A stretch of 5,854 nt of DNA, from NCBI GenBank assembly GCA_029941825.1, contig JAPYTM010000057.1, forward strand, positions 1 to 5,854, in the 5' to 3' direction. Shown here piece after piece: positions 1 to 4,954 of this stretch. The position numbers and the translations under genes were made by a program. The notes under the pieces were generated by a model. The model did not search any database and had not been told where the DNA came from. It worked only from the letters and a program-made list of their open reading frames with translations. The DNA comes from Candidatus Nitrosopumilus sp. (GTDB lineage Archaea > Thermoproteota > Nitrososphaeria > Nitrososphaerales > Nitrosopumilaceae). The stretch's first letter is position 1. Each line of letters starts with the position of its first letter.

Positions 1-2
1 TT

Positions 3-62
3 GCTCGTCATGAAATATCAATGGTCAAAAAAGGTCAAGATATAGATTCTATTATTGATTAA
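3..62 (+). CDS. 3' end of an unidentified gene (partial, last 19 codons)
   Basis: The frame starting at base 3 is open from the window edge to a TAA at 60-62 and encodes ARHEISMVKKGQDIDSIID. The other two forward frames hit stops inside this stretch (TGA at 11-13, TAG at 43-45). The tail is charged and soluble-looking, and I cannot assign a family from 19 residues. The gene converges on the SirB1-like gene, and the two stop codons overlap in the palindrome TTAA. A run of six T directly follows the stop and could act as an archaeal U-tract terminator. Only the open frame and the tidy convergent junction support this call, so it could be chance. Confidence 0.5.
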   Translation, partial: ARHEISMVKKGQDIDSIID

Positions 63-877
63 TTTTTTGTCTTTATACTTCTAATCAATTCCAAAATAAA
101 ATCTACATCTTCTGCATTTGGATTAATTTCTAAATATTTATTCAAATATTTTAACGCACTTTCAGAATTTAGTAATCTTTCTTCTAAAATTCCTTTATCT
201 CTTATATCTTCAGGAGATTCTGGTTCAATAGATAAAACCATGTTAACACATCGAAGTGCTTTGTCATAAACAAATGATTGTACATAGGAATTTTTTAAAT
301 TACGAGCTAATCTCACAAGAATTTGTTCAGATTCTATTTCATTTAGAAAATCTGGTTGAAATTTTAACTGTTCATCAAAATTATTATCTAAAATATCTTG
401 CAAGTCATCTACATCTAATAGGCGTCCATCATAAAATGGATCCAAAATCATTTCTTCATTATATTTTACCAGTACATGACTTGGGAATCCCACAATTTTA
501 AGATCTAACCCGATAAACTTTGCAATCTCTACATAAAGAATTGAAATAGTAATAGGTAACCCTGATTTTTTGTCAATCACTTTATTTAGAAAATTATTTT
601 TTGGATCAAAATAATCACTATCATCTCCACTAAAACCTAAATTTTCAAAGAGATGTTCATTTAATATTGAAATTAGATATGTTGGATTCTTGACATCGCT
701 AATTGATTCTTTTAGAGTTTTTCCTATTTCCTCAATTTTTTGAATATATTCATCTACATTTAGATCTGGATATTCTAAAATCTGAGCAAATTTTAGACAT
801 TTTTCAACGAGATTAAGATTAGGATTTTTTACACATGAAAACCACTCTGCAACAAATGGGTCAAATTTTTCTTCCAA
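59..877 (-). CDS. SirB1-family transglutaminase-like protein with C-terminal TPR region
   Basis: A 272-residue cytosolic protein with no signal peptide or membrane span. The N-terminal helical part (about 5-60) resembles the start of SirB1-type proteins, with PDLNVDEYI near 37-45. The transglutaminase-like core lies at about 70-155: SGLPITISILYVEIAK at 105-120, the FPSH motif with His134, and LDPF with Asp146, matching the family pattern of GxPxxLxxxYxxxA, PGHF and DPF. No Cys sits at the position of a transglutaminase nucleophile (only C15, C27 and C210 exist); a Ser/Thr stretch is there instead, so classical thiol catalysis is unlikely. Residues about 185-262 form TPR-like helical hairpins ending in YLEINPNAED. 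The start is TTG at 875-877: an in-frame TAA lies immediately upstream and no ATG is available. It is the second gene of a minus-strand operon, 3 bases after its neighbour, with no clear Shine-Dalgarno. Its biochemical role is not known to me. Confidence 0.85.
   Translation of the reverse strand: MEEKFDPFVAEWFSCVKNPNLNLVEKCLKFAQILEYPDLNVDEYIQKIEEIGKTLKESISDVKNPTYLISILNEHLFENLGFSGDDSDYFDPKNNFLNKVIDKKSGLPITISILYVEIAKFIGLDLKIVGFPSHVLVKYNEEMILDPFYDGRLLDVDDLQDILDNNFDEQLKFQPDFLNEIESEQILVRLARNLKNSYVQSFVYDKALRCVNMVLSIEPESPEDIRDKGILEERLLNSESALKYLNKYLEINPNAEDVDFILELIRSIKTKN
63..68 (+). terminator. Possible U-tract terminator of the truncated upstream gene
   Basis: Six consecutive T follow the TAA at 60-62 on the plus strand. 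Archaeal intrinsic termination commonly uses such T runs without a hairpin. The run lies inside the last codons (KTKN) of the convergent SirB1-like gene, so it may simply reflect lysine codons on the other strand. Confidence 0.3.
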
Positions 878-880
878 TTA

Positions 881-2077
881 TTACTGACTCAATTTTTTGA
901 GATATAGTTGAGGATCTTTTAATTCTCTAGTATTTGGAGGAATTTCAATCATTTTTTTGAATGTGTCTTTACCTAATTTTTCATATACTGTTTTAGCAAA
1001 ATCTTTTCCCATACTTTTTCTGACCTGATATGATGAGAAATCTGTCCCCATAAACGTAGCAAGATAATTTTGGAAATCTTGATCATCTTTTAAAATATTT
1101 TCAATTGCAAACCCTGCCATTCCCTCCATTGCAGTAAATGCTGCATGGTGTTGCTGAATTGGAACAAGCCATCTCTTGTAAATGTCTAAAAGTTGTGGAA
1201 TTGATTCTCCTATCTTTGGATCTATTTCTACATGTGTAAATGTCATAACATCTGGTCCAATCTGTTCAATTAAGAAATGATCTGGATTCAAAAAGAAAAA
1301 TAAATTTGCTTTTTTTGCAAATGGAAAATCATCTGGCACTGCTTGTAATTGACAATATTCTGAAAGCTTGTTGATAGTTTCAGAATCTAGTGATAAAATT
1401 ATATTTGCTAACTCTTCGTTGATTCTATTAACTTCTATTGCAGCACTTTTGTTAATTTGTTGTAAATCCCCTTGTACAGAATGAATCAATTCTTCTAATA
1501 CTGTCATTTTTACTGCACCCAAATATCCTGAATTTACATTTTCAAATTTTGATTCATATGGTTCACCTTGTTTGTGGAGAATTATTTGTGGATATCTTGA
1601 CAAAATGAATTTGTTCAAATAAATTACATTATCAAGATAATCCCCATATGTTGTTGTAATTTTAGAAATATACTGTATGGCATATGTTGAATATACTAAA
1701 TATTTGGCAGTATCTTCTTTCATTAATTCTGCAATTTTATTTCTATCTTCTTTTGCAACTGCGGTAAATAACTCTGTAACAAATTCTTTTGTATCTTTAT
1801 CTGCAAATACCTTACTTCCTTTCAATTTCTTTAATTCTTCTAATTCTGGAAACTCTAATTGAATATTATTTGAAACTTTAATGCCTAGAAATTCTTCTAC
1901 TTTATCTTTGAATATTGGAAAAACCTCTTTGGCAATTTCTTCCAGTTTTTTGAATTGAACTTTTTCTGCAATCTCATCATTGGCTTTTACTGCTAATTCT
2001 ACAATCTCTTTTTCCTCATCAATCTCAACTGATAGTTGCCCAAATAGTGCTTCAGTAAATTCTGTAAATTCCCCCAT
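881..2077 (-). CDS. Conserved-looking 398-residue protein with degenerate zincin-like motif
   Basis: I do not recognise a named family. The protein is soluble, rich in helix-forming charged residues, and has no signal peptide or membrane span. Residues 1-90 are strongly acidic and helical. Residues 120-165 are aromatic-rich. The notable segment is VLEELIHSVQ at 193-202, where Glu195-Glu196-x-x-His199 resembles the HExxH zinc site with the first His replaced by Glu. Further on, HHAAFTAMEGMAGF (310-323) places Glu318-Gly-x-Ala in a context like the third-ligand helix of gluzincins, preceded by His310-His311. It may be a diverged or inactive metallopeptidase-like fold, or the resemblance may be chance. 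The start is ATG at 2075-2077, 26 bases from a TATA-like box, which suits a leaderless mRNA. It is the first gene of an operon with the SirB1-like gene, whose TTG follows after TAA TAA in the same frame. Confidence 0.8.
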   Translation of the reverse strand: MGEFTEFTEALFGQLSVEIDEEKEIVELAVKANDEIAEKVQFKKLEEIAKEVFPIFKDKVEEFLGIKVSNNIQLEFPELEELKKLKGSKVFADKDTKEFVTELFTAVAKEDRNKIAELMKEDTAKYLVYSTYAIQYISKITTTYGDYLDNVIYLNKFILSRYPQIILHKQGEPYESKFENVNSGYLGAVKMTVLEELIHSVQGDLQQINKSAAIEVNRINEELANIILSLDSETINKLSEYCQLQAVPDDFPFAKKANLFFFLNPDHFLIEQIGPDVMTFTHVEIDPKIGESIPQLLDIYKRWLVPIQQHHAAFTAMEGMAGFAIENILKDDQDFQNYLATFMGTDFSSYQVRKSMGKDFAKTVYEKLGKDTFKKMIEIPPNTRELKDPQLYLKKLSQ

Positions 2078-2102
2078 TTTGCATCAAATCATGAAATACT
2101 AC

Positions 2103-2108
2103 ATTTAA
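2103..2108 (-). promoter_or_regulatory. TATA-like box of the two-gene minus-strand operon
   Basis: On the minus strand the element reads TTAAAT, and its 3' edge is 26 bases from the ATG at 2077. That places the expected transcription start at or next to the A of the start codon, implying a leaderless mRNA. The same spacing recurs at other genes here. No Shine-Dalgarno is seen before the ATG. Confidence 0.5.
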
Positions 2109-2194
2109 CATTACCTTGATATTTTGTATCATGGGGATGCCATATTTTTAATGACATTACCTTCTGTTTGTATGTCTAAAATTTTTTCACAGAA

Positions 2195-2218
2195 TTAAAT
2201 ATTTTTTTAATTATTTAA
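2195..2218. repeat. AT-rich inverted repeat in the 155-base gap
   Basis: TTAAATA (2195-2201) and TATTTAA (2212-2218) are perfect 7-base inverted arms around a 10-base T-rich loop. The repeat lies just downstream of the stop of the small membrane protein gene and could form a weak hairpin in its transcript. In DNA this A/T-rich such repeats arise easily by chance. The rest of the 2078-2232 gap holds only the operon promoter. Confidence 0.25.
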
Positions 2219-2232
2219 AATACTTGACAAAT

Positions 2233-2472
2233 CTATTTTTTGATATCTTTATCTTTTGTTTCTGAAACTGAACATGTTTGATTACAACTCCCACATCCAT
2301 TTTTTCTTGTACCAAACCACACTAGACCTAGCGGCATTAGAAGATATAACAACATGATATTTGGAAATCCTAATAATGAATCCCCTTCTGCAATATCGCC
2401 ATATATCACAATTACAAACATGATGATAGCTGCAATACCTGAAATTTTGTTAATTTTATCCTTATTTCCCAT
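2233..2472 (-). CDS. Small two-span membrane protein with cytoplasmic CxxCxxxC tail
   Basis: With the preferred start this is a 79-residue protein: a lysine-rich N-terminus (GNKDKINK), a first hydrophobic segment (ISGIAAIIMFVIVIY), a short acidic loop (GDIAEGDS), a second hydrophobic segment (FPNIMLLYLLMPLGLVWF), then RKNGCGSCNQTC and a charged tail ending in KDKDIKK. The basic flanks predict both termini inside the cell, so the CGSCNQTC cluster would be cytoplasmic and could bind a metal or undergo thiol chemistry. I know no family for it. Two starts compete: ATG at 2479-2481 (82 residues, MYNMGNKD) and ATG at 2470-2472 (MGNKDK). The TATA-like element TTTTATTAAA ends 26 bases before the second but only 17 before the first, so I chose the second. 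It follows the zinc-finger gene on the same strand but has its own promoter. Confidence 0.72.
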   Translation of the reverse strand: MGNKDKINKISGIAAIIMFVIVIYGDIAEGDSLLGFPNIMLLYLLMPLGLVWFGTRKNGCGSCNQTCSVSETKDKDIKK

Positions 2473-2497
2473 GTTGTACATTTACGAATTCTTTGTA

Positions 2498-2507
2498 TTT
2501 AATAAAA
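2498..2507 (-). promoter_or_regulatory. TATA-like box of the small membrane protein gene
   Basis: The minus strand reads TTTTATTAAA. Its 3' edge is 26 bases from the ATG at 2472 and 17 from the ATG at 2481. With the usual archaeal TATA-to-start distance this favours the inner ATG and a leaderless mRNA. It sits in the 56-base gap after the zinc-finger gene's stop, so the two small genes are probably transcribed separately. Confidence 0.45.
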
Positions 2508-2528
2508 TTACCAAATTAAAATATGCAA

Positions 2529-2687
2529 TTAATTGTTAAATCCGCATGAATCACAGTTGAATTTCTTTTTAGGTTTGTGGGCTTTTTCAATATGACGTAA
2601 TGTTCTTTGAGAATCTGAAAACTCCATATTGCATTTTGGACAAACATTCCCTATGATTATCTCTTTTTTACGTGAAAACAAACCCAT
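2529..2687 (-). CDS. 52-residue C2H2 zinc-finger protein
   Basis: ATG at 2685-2687 opens a 52-codon frame ending in TAA at 2529-2531. The protein begins MGLFSRKKEIIIGNVCPKCN and contains Cys16-x2-Cys19-x12-His32-x4-His37, an exact match to the classical C2H2 spacing, with Phe23 and Leu30 at typical core positions. A basic linker (KPKKK) leads to a second pair, Cys45-x2-Cys48 followed by GF, which could be half of another metal site. The N-terminus and linker are basic, suggesting nucleic-acid or protein binding, but the target cannot be read from the sequence. A TATA-like TTTTAA ends 23 bases upstream of the ATG, supporting a leaderless transcript. The gene is divergent from TBP, with about 110 bases between start codons, so the promoters share one intergenic region. 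Archaeal genomes carry many such short zinc-finger proteins, mostly uncharacterised. Confidence 0.8.
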   Translation of the reverse strand: MGLFSRKKEIIIGNVCPKCNMEFSDSQRTLRHIEKAHKPKKKFNCDSCGFNN

Positions 2688-2709
2688 GATTTTTGTAAAT
2701 ATTGTACAG

Positions 2710-2715
2710 TTAAAA
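2710..2715 (-). promoter_or_regulatory. TATA-like box of the zinc-finger gene
   Basis: The minus strand reads TTTTAA, with its 3' edge 23 bases from the ATG at 2687. It lies in the divergent region shared with TBP, about 52 bases from the TBP TATA box, so the two promoters do not overlap. Confidence 0.4.
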
Positions 2716-2766
2716 CTATTTTTCCAATTGAACTCTAAATTGTCTCTGAAAACCCATTTAATTTTA

Positions 2767-2772
2767 TTTAAA
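2767..2772 (+). promoter_or_regulatory. TATA box of the TBP gene
   Basis: TTTAAA, within the longer A/T element TTTATTTAAA (2763-2772), ends exactly 26 bases before a GTG at 2798-2800. This distance places the transcription start at the GTG and is the main reason for choosing that start. Because TBP binds such elements, the gene probably depends on its own product like any other; the sequence does not show a specific autorepression site. Confidence 0.6.
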
Positions 2773-2797
2773 TGGGGGCTGGTTCAATTTGTTTTTC

Positions 2798-3358
2798 GTG
2801 CCTCTTACAAAACCAATGATAGAAATTGTAAATGTTGTAGCTTCTGCTGTACTTGATCAAAAATTAGATTTGATTGATATTCAAAAAAAATTCCCTCTTG
2901 TAGAGTATAACCCTGAACAATTTCCTGGTGCAGTATTTCGTCTTAAAAGTCCTAAAACTTCAACATTGCTTTTCAGTACTGGAAAAATGGTATGTACTGG
3001 CTCTAAATCCGAAGCACTTGCAGTAAAGGCAGTAAATTTGGTAGTTGATGAATTAAGAAAAGGTAAAATTAAAATTAAAAAAAATGCAGTTACCACAGTT
3101 CAAAATATCGTATCATCAATTAATCTAGGTGGAAAAGTTCACCTTGAAAAAGCTGCGCGAACATTACCTCGAAGCATGTATGAACCTGAACAATTTCCTG
3201 GTGTTATTCATAGAATGCTTGATCCAAAAACGGTCATTTTGATATTTGCATCAGGTAAATTGGTATGTACTGGAGGTAAAACTGAAAAAGACGTGTATCG
3301 TTCAGTGCATAATCTTCATAGTCTACTTGAAGAAAAAGACTTGATGTTGTACGATTAA
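2798..3358 (+). CDS. tbp: TATA-box-binding protein (TBP)
   Basis: General transcription factor that binds and bends the TATA box and recruits TFB and RNA polymerase. The 186-residue protein has the two-fold TBP repeat: first half about 7-90, with YNPEQFPGAVFRL and STLLFSTGKMVCTG; second half about 98-180, with YEPEQFPGVIHRM and VILIFASGKLVCTG. The four phenylalanines corresponding to the DNA-intercalating pairs are present (F42, F59, F133, F150). The length and the absence of an N-terminal extension fit archaeal TBPs. A longer reading would begin at TTG 2789-2791 (189 residues) and a shorter one at ATG 2816. I chose GTG 2798 because the TTTAAA box ends 26 bases upstream and because it gives MPLTKPMIEIVNVVAS, a natural start just before the first strand. 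No Shine-Dalgarno is present, as expected for a leaderless mRNA. T-rich sequence follows the stop. Confidence 0.97.
   Translation: MPLTKPMIEIVNVVASAVLDQKLDLIDIQKKFPLVEYNPEQFPGAVFRLKSPKTSTLLFSTGKMVCTGSKSEALAVKAVNLVVDELRKGKIKIKKNAVTTVQNIVSSINLGGKVHLEKAARTLPRSMYEPEQFPGVIHRMLDPKTVILIFASGKLVCTGGKTEKDVYRSVHNLHSLLEEKDLMLYD
2912..3203 (+). repeat. 19-base exact internal repeat between the TBP halves
   Basis: The 19-mer CCTGAACAATTTCCTGGTG occurs at 2912-2930 and again at 3185-3203. It encodes PEQFPG in each structural half and carries the intercalating Phe. GGTATGTACTGG also occurs in both halves, encoding part of VCTG. The protein similarity reflects the ancient TBP duplication; the identity at synonymous positions is greater than that alone requires. 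Confidence 0.85.
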
Positions 3359-3504
3359 ATCTTTTTTCTAATTATTCATTTCACTAGTCCACAAATATTA
3401 TGATTAACGAGAAAACCTGGAACATATGGAATTTCTTGAAGACATATTGTATCCATTGATGAATTTACTGGATTTTGGTGTAACTTGATTTAATTTTATA
3501 AATT
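3359..3504. other. Convergent intergenic region between TBP and the winged-helix gene
   Basis: The 146 bases hold no convincing gene. A run of six T at 3362-3367, four bases after the TBP stop, is a likely U-tract terminator for TBP. Three very short frames exist: plus 3400-3459 (19 residues, MINEKTWN...), plus 3426-3488 (20 residues, MEFLEDILYPLMNLLDFGVT) and minus 3376-3456 (26 residues). None has a TATA-like box at the spacing seen for the other genes. The 20-residue frame is amphipathic and hydrophobic, which keeps it mildly interesting. Confidence 0.5.
3362..3367 (+). terminator. U-tract terminator of the TBP gene
   Basis: Six consecutive T begin four bases after the TBP TAA. No hairpin precedes them, which is typical of archaeal intrinsic terminators. 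Confidence 0.45.
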
Positions 3505-3966
3505 TTAAGAATAATATTCCTTAACCCCTTTATCGGTGGGGTGAAGTTCAATTTTGACTCCTGTTAAACCTTGTTTCTTGATCACTTTTAACAAACCATC
3601 TTTTTCTAAATCATCTAATATTGAATCTAGTTCTTTGTTGTCTATTCTTGTATTTCTTTGAATATTTTCAAATGTGATTAACCTCTTGTTTATTTCTCCT
3701 AAAACACGCATTTTGTTTGTTTTAGGCTCAGAAAATTCCTCCTGAGGTCTGTTTGGGAATTCATCAAAACTTGGTTGAGATTGTTTTTCTTGAACTGTCT
3801 GAAATGGATTACTCTCTTCAGTTGTCTGAAATGGATTACTTTTTTGAACTCTTTGAAATGGTGTCTCTCCTTTTTTTATTTTAGCTATTACCCTTGGAAG
3901 AATTCTAGCTAATGGAACTGCCAAAAAAATGATCAGATAAATCCATGAAAAATCCCCAACTGCCAT
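3505..3966 (-). CDS. Membrane-anchored winged-helix protein with NPFQ repeats
   Basis: The 153-residue protein has an N-terminal membrane span (about 7-24, FSWIYLIIFLAVPLARIL) followed by a basic stretch, which puts the rest in the cytoplasm. A flexible linker carries three 9-residue repeats: TPFQRVQK-, SNPFQTTEE and SNPFQTVQE (about 35-60). The C-terminal part (about 86-150) looks like a winged helix: MRVLGEINKRLITFENIQRNT, RIDNKELDSILDDLEKDGLLKVIK, then a wing and TDKGVKEYYS, as in MarR/ArsR-like domains. Such tethered domains could link a membrane event to DNA or serve purely for protein contact; the target is unknown. The start at ATG 3964-3966 is chosen because a TATA-like AAATTTA ends 25 bases upstream. 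A longer frame from ATG 4024-4026 would add 20 polar residues before the span. The gene is divergent from the SPFH gene. Confidence 0.8.
   Translation of the reverse strand: MAVGDFSWIYLIIFLAVPLARILPRVIAKIKKGETPFQRVQKSNPFQTTEESNPFQTVQEKQSQPSFDEFPNRPQEEFSEPKTNKMRVLGEINKRLITFENIQRNTRIDNKELDSILDDLEKDGLLKVIKKQGLTGVKIELHPTDKGVKEYYS
3796..3867 (-). repeat. 27-base tandem repeat encoding S/T-N-PFQ units
   Basis: The 18-mer TGTCTGAAATGGATTACT is identical at 3796-3813 and 3823-3840 (plus-strand reading), a period of 27 bases or nine codons. A diverged third copy starts at 3850. The repeat lies in the linker of the membrane-anchored winged-helix protein. The exact identity of two copies suggests recent duplication or slippage, so copy number may vary between strains. 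Confidence 0.85.
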
Positions 3967-3990
3967 TAATTTATCCCATGTATGGCCAGA

Positions 3991-3997
3991 TAAATTT
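3991..3997 (-). promoter_or_regulatory. TATA-like box of the winged-helix gene
   Basis: The minus strand reads AAATTTA, and its 3' edge is 25 bases from the ATG at 3966. This supports the internal start, and a leaderless mRNA, over the longer frame from 4026. For the 4026 start the best A/T element (ATTATA, 4045-4050) would be only 19 bases away. Confidence 0.45.
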
Positions 3998-4044
3998 GTT
4001 AAGTTATTCTTTCTATATCTAAGCATAATTTTCGTAATGATTGG

Positions 4045-4050
4045 TATAAT
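4045..4050 (+). promoter_or_regulatory. TATA box of the SPFH gene
   Basis: TATAAT, extending to TATAATAAT, ends 26 bases before the TTG at 4076. This matches the spacing at the TBP gene and supports a leaderless mRNA starting at TTG. Confidence 0.55.
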
Positions 4051-4075
4051 AATGGGAAATCCATACGATTCGTAA

Positions 4076-4936
4076 TTGTCAAAGTATCAAAATCCTAGCG
4101 TGAATGTGAACCCAAGTACTATTAAATTGGTTTTAATCGGAATTATTCTTCTTATTGTAATTGGTGTAGTTGCAGGTTCTTCTGTACAAATTGTAGATGC
4201 AGGAAATAGGGGTGTTCTATTAAATTGGAATGCAGTTAATTTACAAAATGCCCCATTAGCTGAGGGATTACACTTTGTAACACCATTTGCAGACTCTGTT
4301 ATCCAGTTGGAAGTAAGAACTTTGAAATTTATAAAAGCAACATCTGCAGCATCACAAGACCTTCAGACAGTATCAACTGAAATTACAGTCAACTATAATC
4401 CTCAACCTGAAAGAGTTCACTATTTGTATAAAGAAGTAGGATTAGATTATGAAAGTAGAGTAATTTCACCAACTGTAGAAGAAGTTGTAAAACAAGTTAC
4501 TGCAAACTATAATGCAGAAGAATTAATCACAAAAAGACCTCAAGTAAAGGCAGACATTACAGAACAGATTAGCGCACGTTTAAGTGATTTTAATATTCAA
4601 ACTGAAATCGTATCAATTACTGACTTTCAGTTTTCAGCACTATTTGCTCAAGCCATCGAATCTAAAGTAGAGGCAGAGCAAAAGGCATTCAAAGCAGAAA
4701 ATGATTTGAAAAGAATTGAAGTCGAGGCAAGACAACACGAAGCACAAGCAATAGGTATTGCTCAAGCAAACATTGCTGAAGCAAGTGGAGAAGCCGAAGC
4801 AATTAGAATCATCAATAACGCACTTTCAAACAATCCACACTATCTAGAATGGTTAAAGACACAACAATGGGATGGGAAATTACCGTTGGTAGTTGGTGAA
4901 GGTGGAACACCATTCATAGCAATACCAACTCAGTAA
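4076..4936 (+). CDS. SPFH/prohibitin-family membrane protein
   Basis: The 286-residue protein follows the prohibitin/HflC plan. A short polar N-terminus precedes one membrane span (about 17-35, KLVLIGIILLIVIGVVAGS). The SPFH domain covers about 36-200, with VDAGNRGVLLNW, LAEGLHFVTPF and a late ITDFQFSALFAQAIESKVEAEQ. A charged Ala/Glu-rich coiled coil follows (about 195-245, with EVEARQHEAQAIGIAQANIA), then a tail ending in LPLVVGEGGTPFIAIPTQ. Family members assemble into large ring- or cage-like oligomers that organise membranes and, in bacteria and mitochondria, restrain FtsH-type proteases; no such protease gene is in this window. The start is TTG 4076-4078: a TAA lies directly upstream, no ATG precedes the membrane span, and a TATA box ends 26 bases upstream. 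The gene is divergent from the winged-helix gene and convergent with a small membrane protein gene. No NfeD-like partner is adjacent. Confidence 0.92.
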   Translation: MSKYQNPSVNVNPSTIKLVLIGIILLIVIGVVAGSSVQIVDAGNRGVLLNWNAVNLQNAPLAEGLHFVTPFADSVIQLEVRTLKFIKATSAASQDLQTVSTEITVNYNPQPERVHYLYKEVGLDYESRVISPTVEEVVKQVTANYNAEELITKRPQVKADITEQISARLSDFNIQTEIVSITDFQFSALFAQAIESKVEAEQKAFKAENDLKRIEVEARQHEAQAIGIAQANIAEASGEAEAIRIINNALSNNPHYLEWLKTQQWDGKLPLVVGEGGTPFIAIPTQ

Positions 4937-4949
4937 TTTAATTAAATTA
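4934..4949. repeat. 16-base perfect palindrome at a convergent gene junction
   Basis: TAATTTAATTAAATTA reads the same on both strands. It begins with the TAA stop of the SPFH gene and ends 5 bases before the stop of the convergent membrane protein gene. On the plus strand T5 follows at 4958-4962; on the minus strand short T runs lie inside the palindrome. It may act in 3'-end formation for both genes, or be a chance feature of A/T-rich DNA. Confidence 0.4.
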
Positions 4950-4954
4950 TAAAA

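Noticed and set aside
256..501. 81-codon plus-strand open frame
   Set aside because: It lies wholly inside the SirB1-like gene on the opposite strand, has no recognisable protein features and no promoter-like element. It is a shadow frame.
1677..1862. 61-codon plus-strand open frame rich in Ser and Asn
   Set aside because: Antisense to the 398-residue protein; its composition mirrors the complementary charged helices.
2132..2144. ATGG/CCAT short inverted repeat in the gap before the 398-residue gene
   Set aside because: Arms of only four bases around a five-base loop are expected by chance.
2354..2539. 61-codon plus-strand hydrophobic open frame
   Set aside because: Antisense to the small membrane protein, whose opposite-strand hydrophobicity it mirrors; no TATA-like box at the usual spacing.
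2629..2856. 75-codon plus-strand frame ending in a Cys-rich tail
   Set aside because: It overlaps the zinc-finger gene on the other strand, the TBP promoter and the TBP 5' end. The Cys-rich tail comes from out-of-frame reading of TBP codons.
2881..3096. 71-codon minus-strand frame inside TBP
   Set aside because: Entirely antisense to the confidently identified TBP gene.
3376..3488. Three tiny frames (19, 20 and 26 residues) in the gap after TBP
   Set aside because: No TATA-like box at 23-26 bases, no recognised motif, and such lengths occur by chance. The 20-residue amphipathic frame (3426-3488) would need conservation or expression data.
4006..4026. Upstream ATG giving a 173-residue form of the winged-helix protein
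   Set aside because: The nearest TATA-like element is only 19 bases away, and the added 20 residues are polar and precede a good membrane anchor that begins naturally at the inner ATG. It remains possible.
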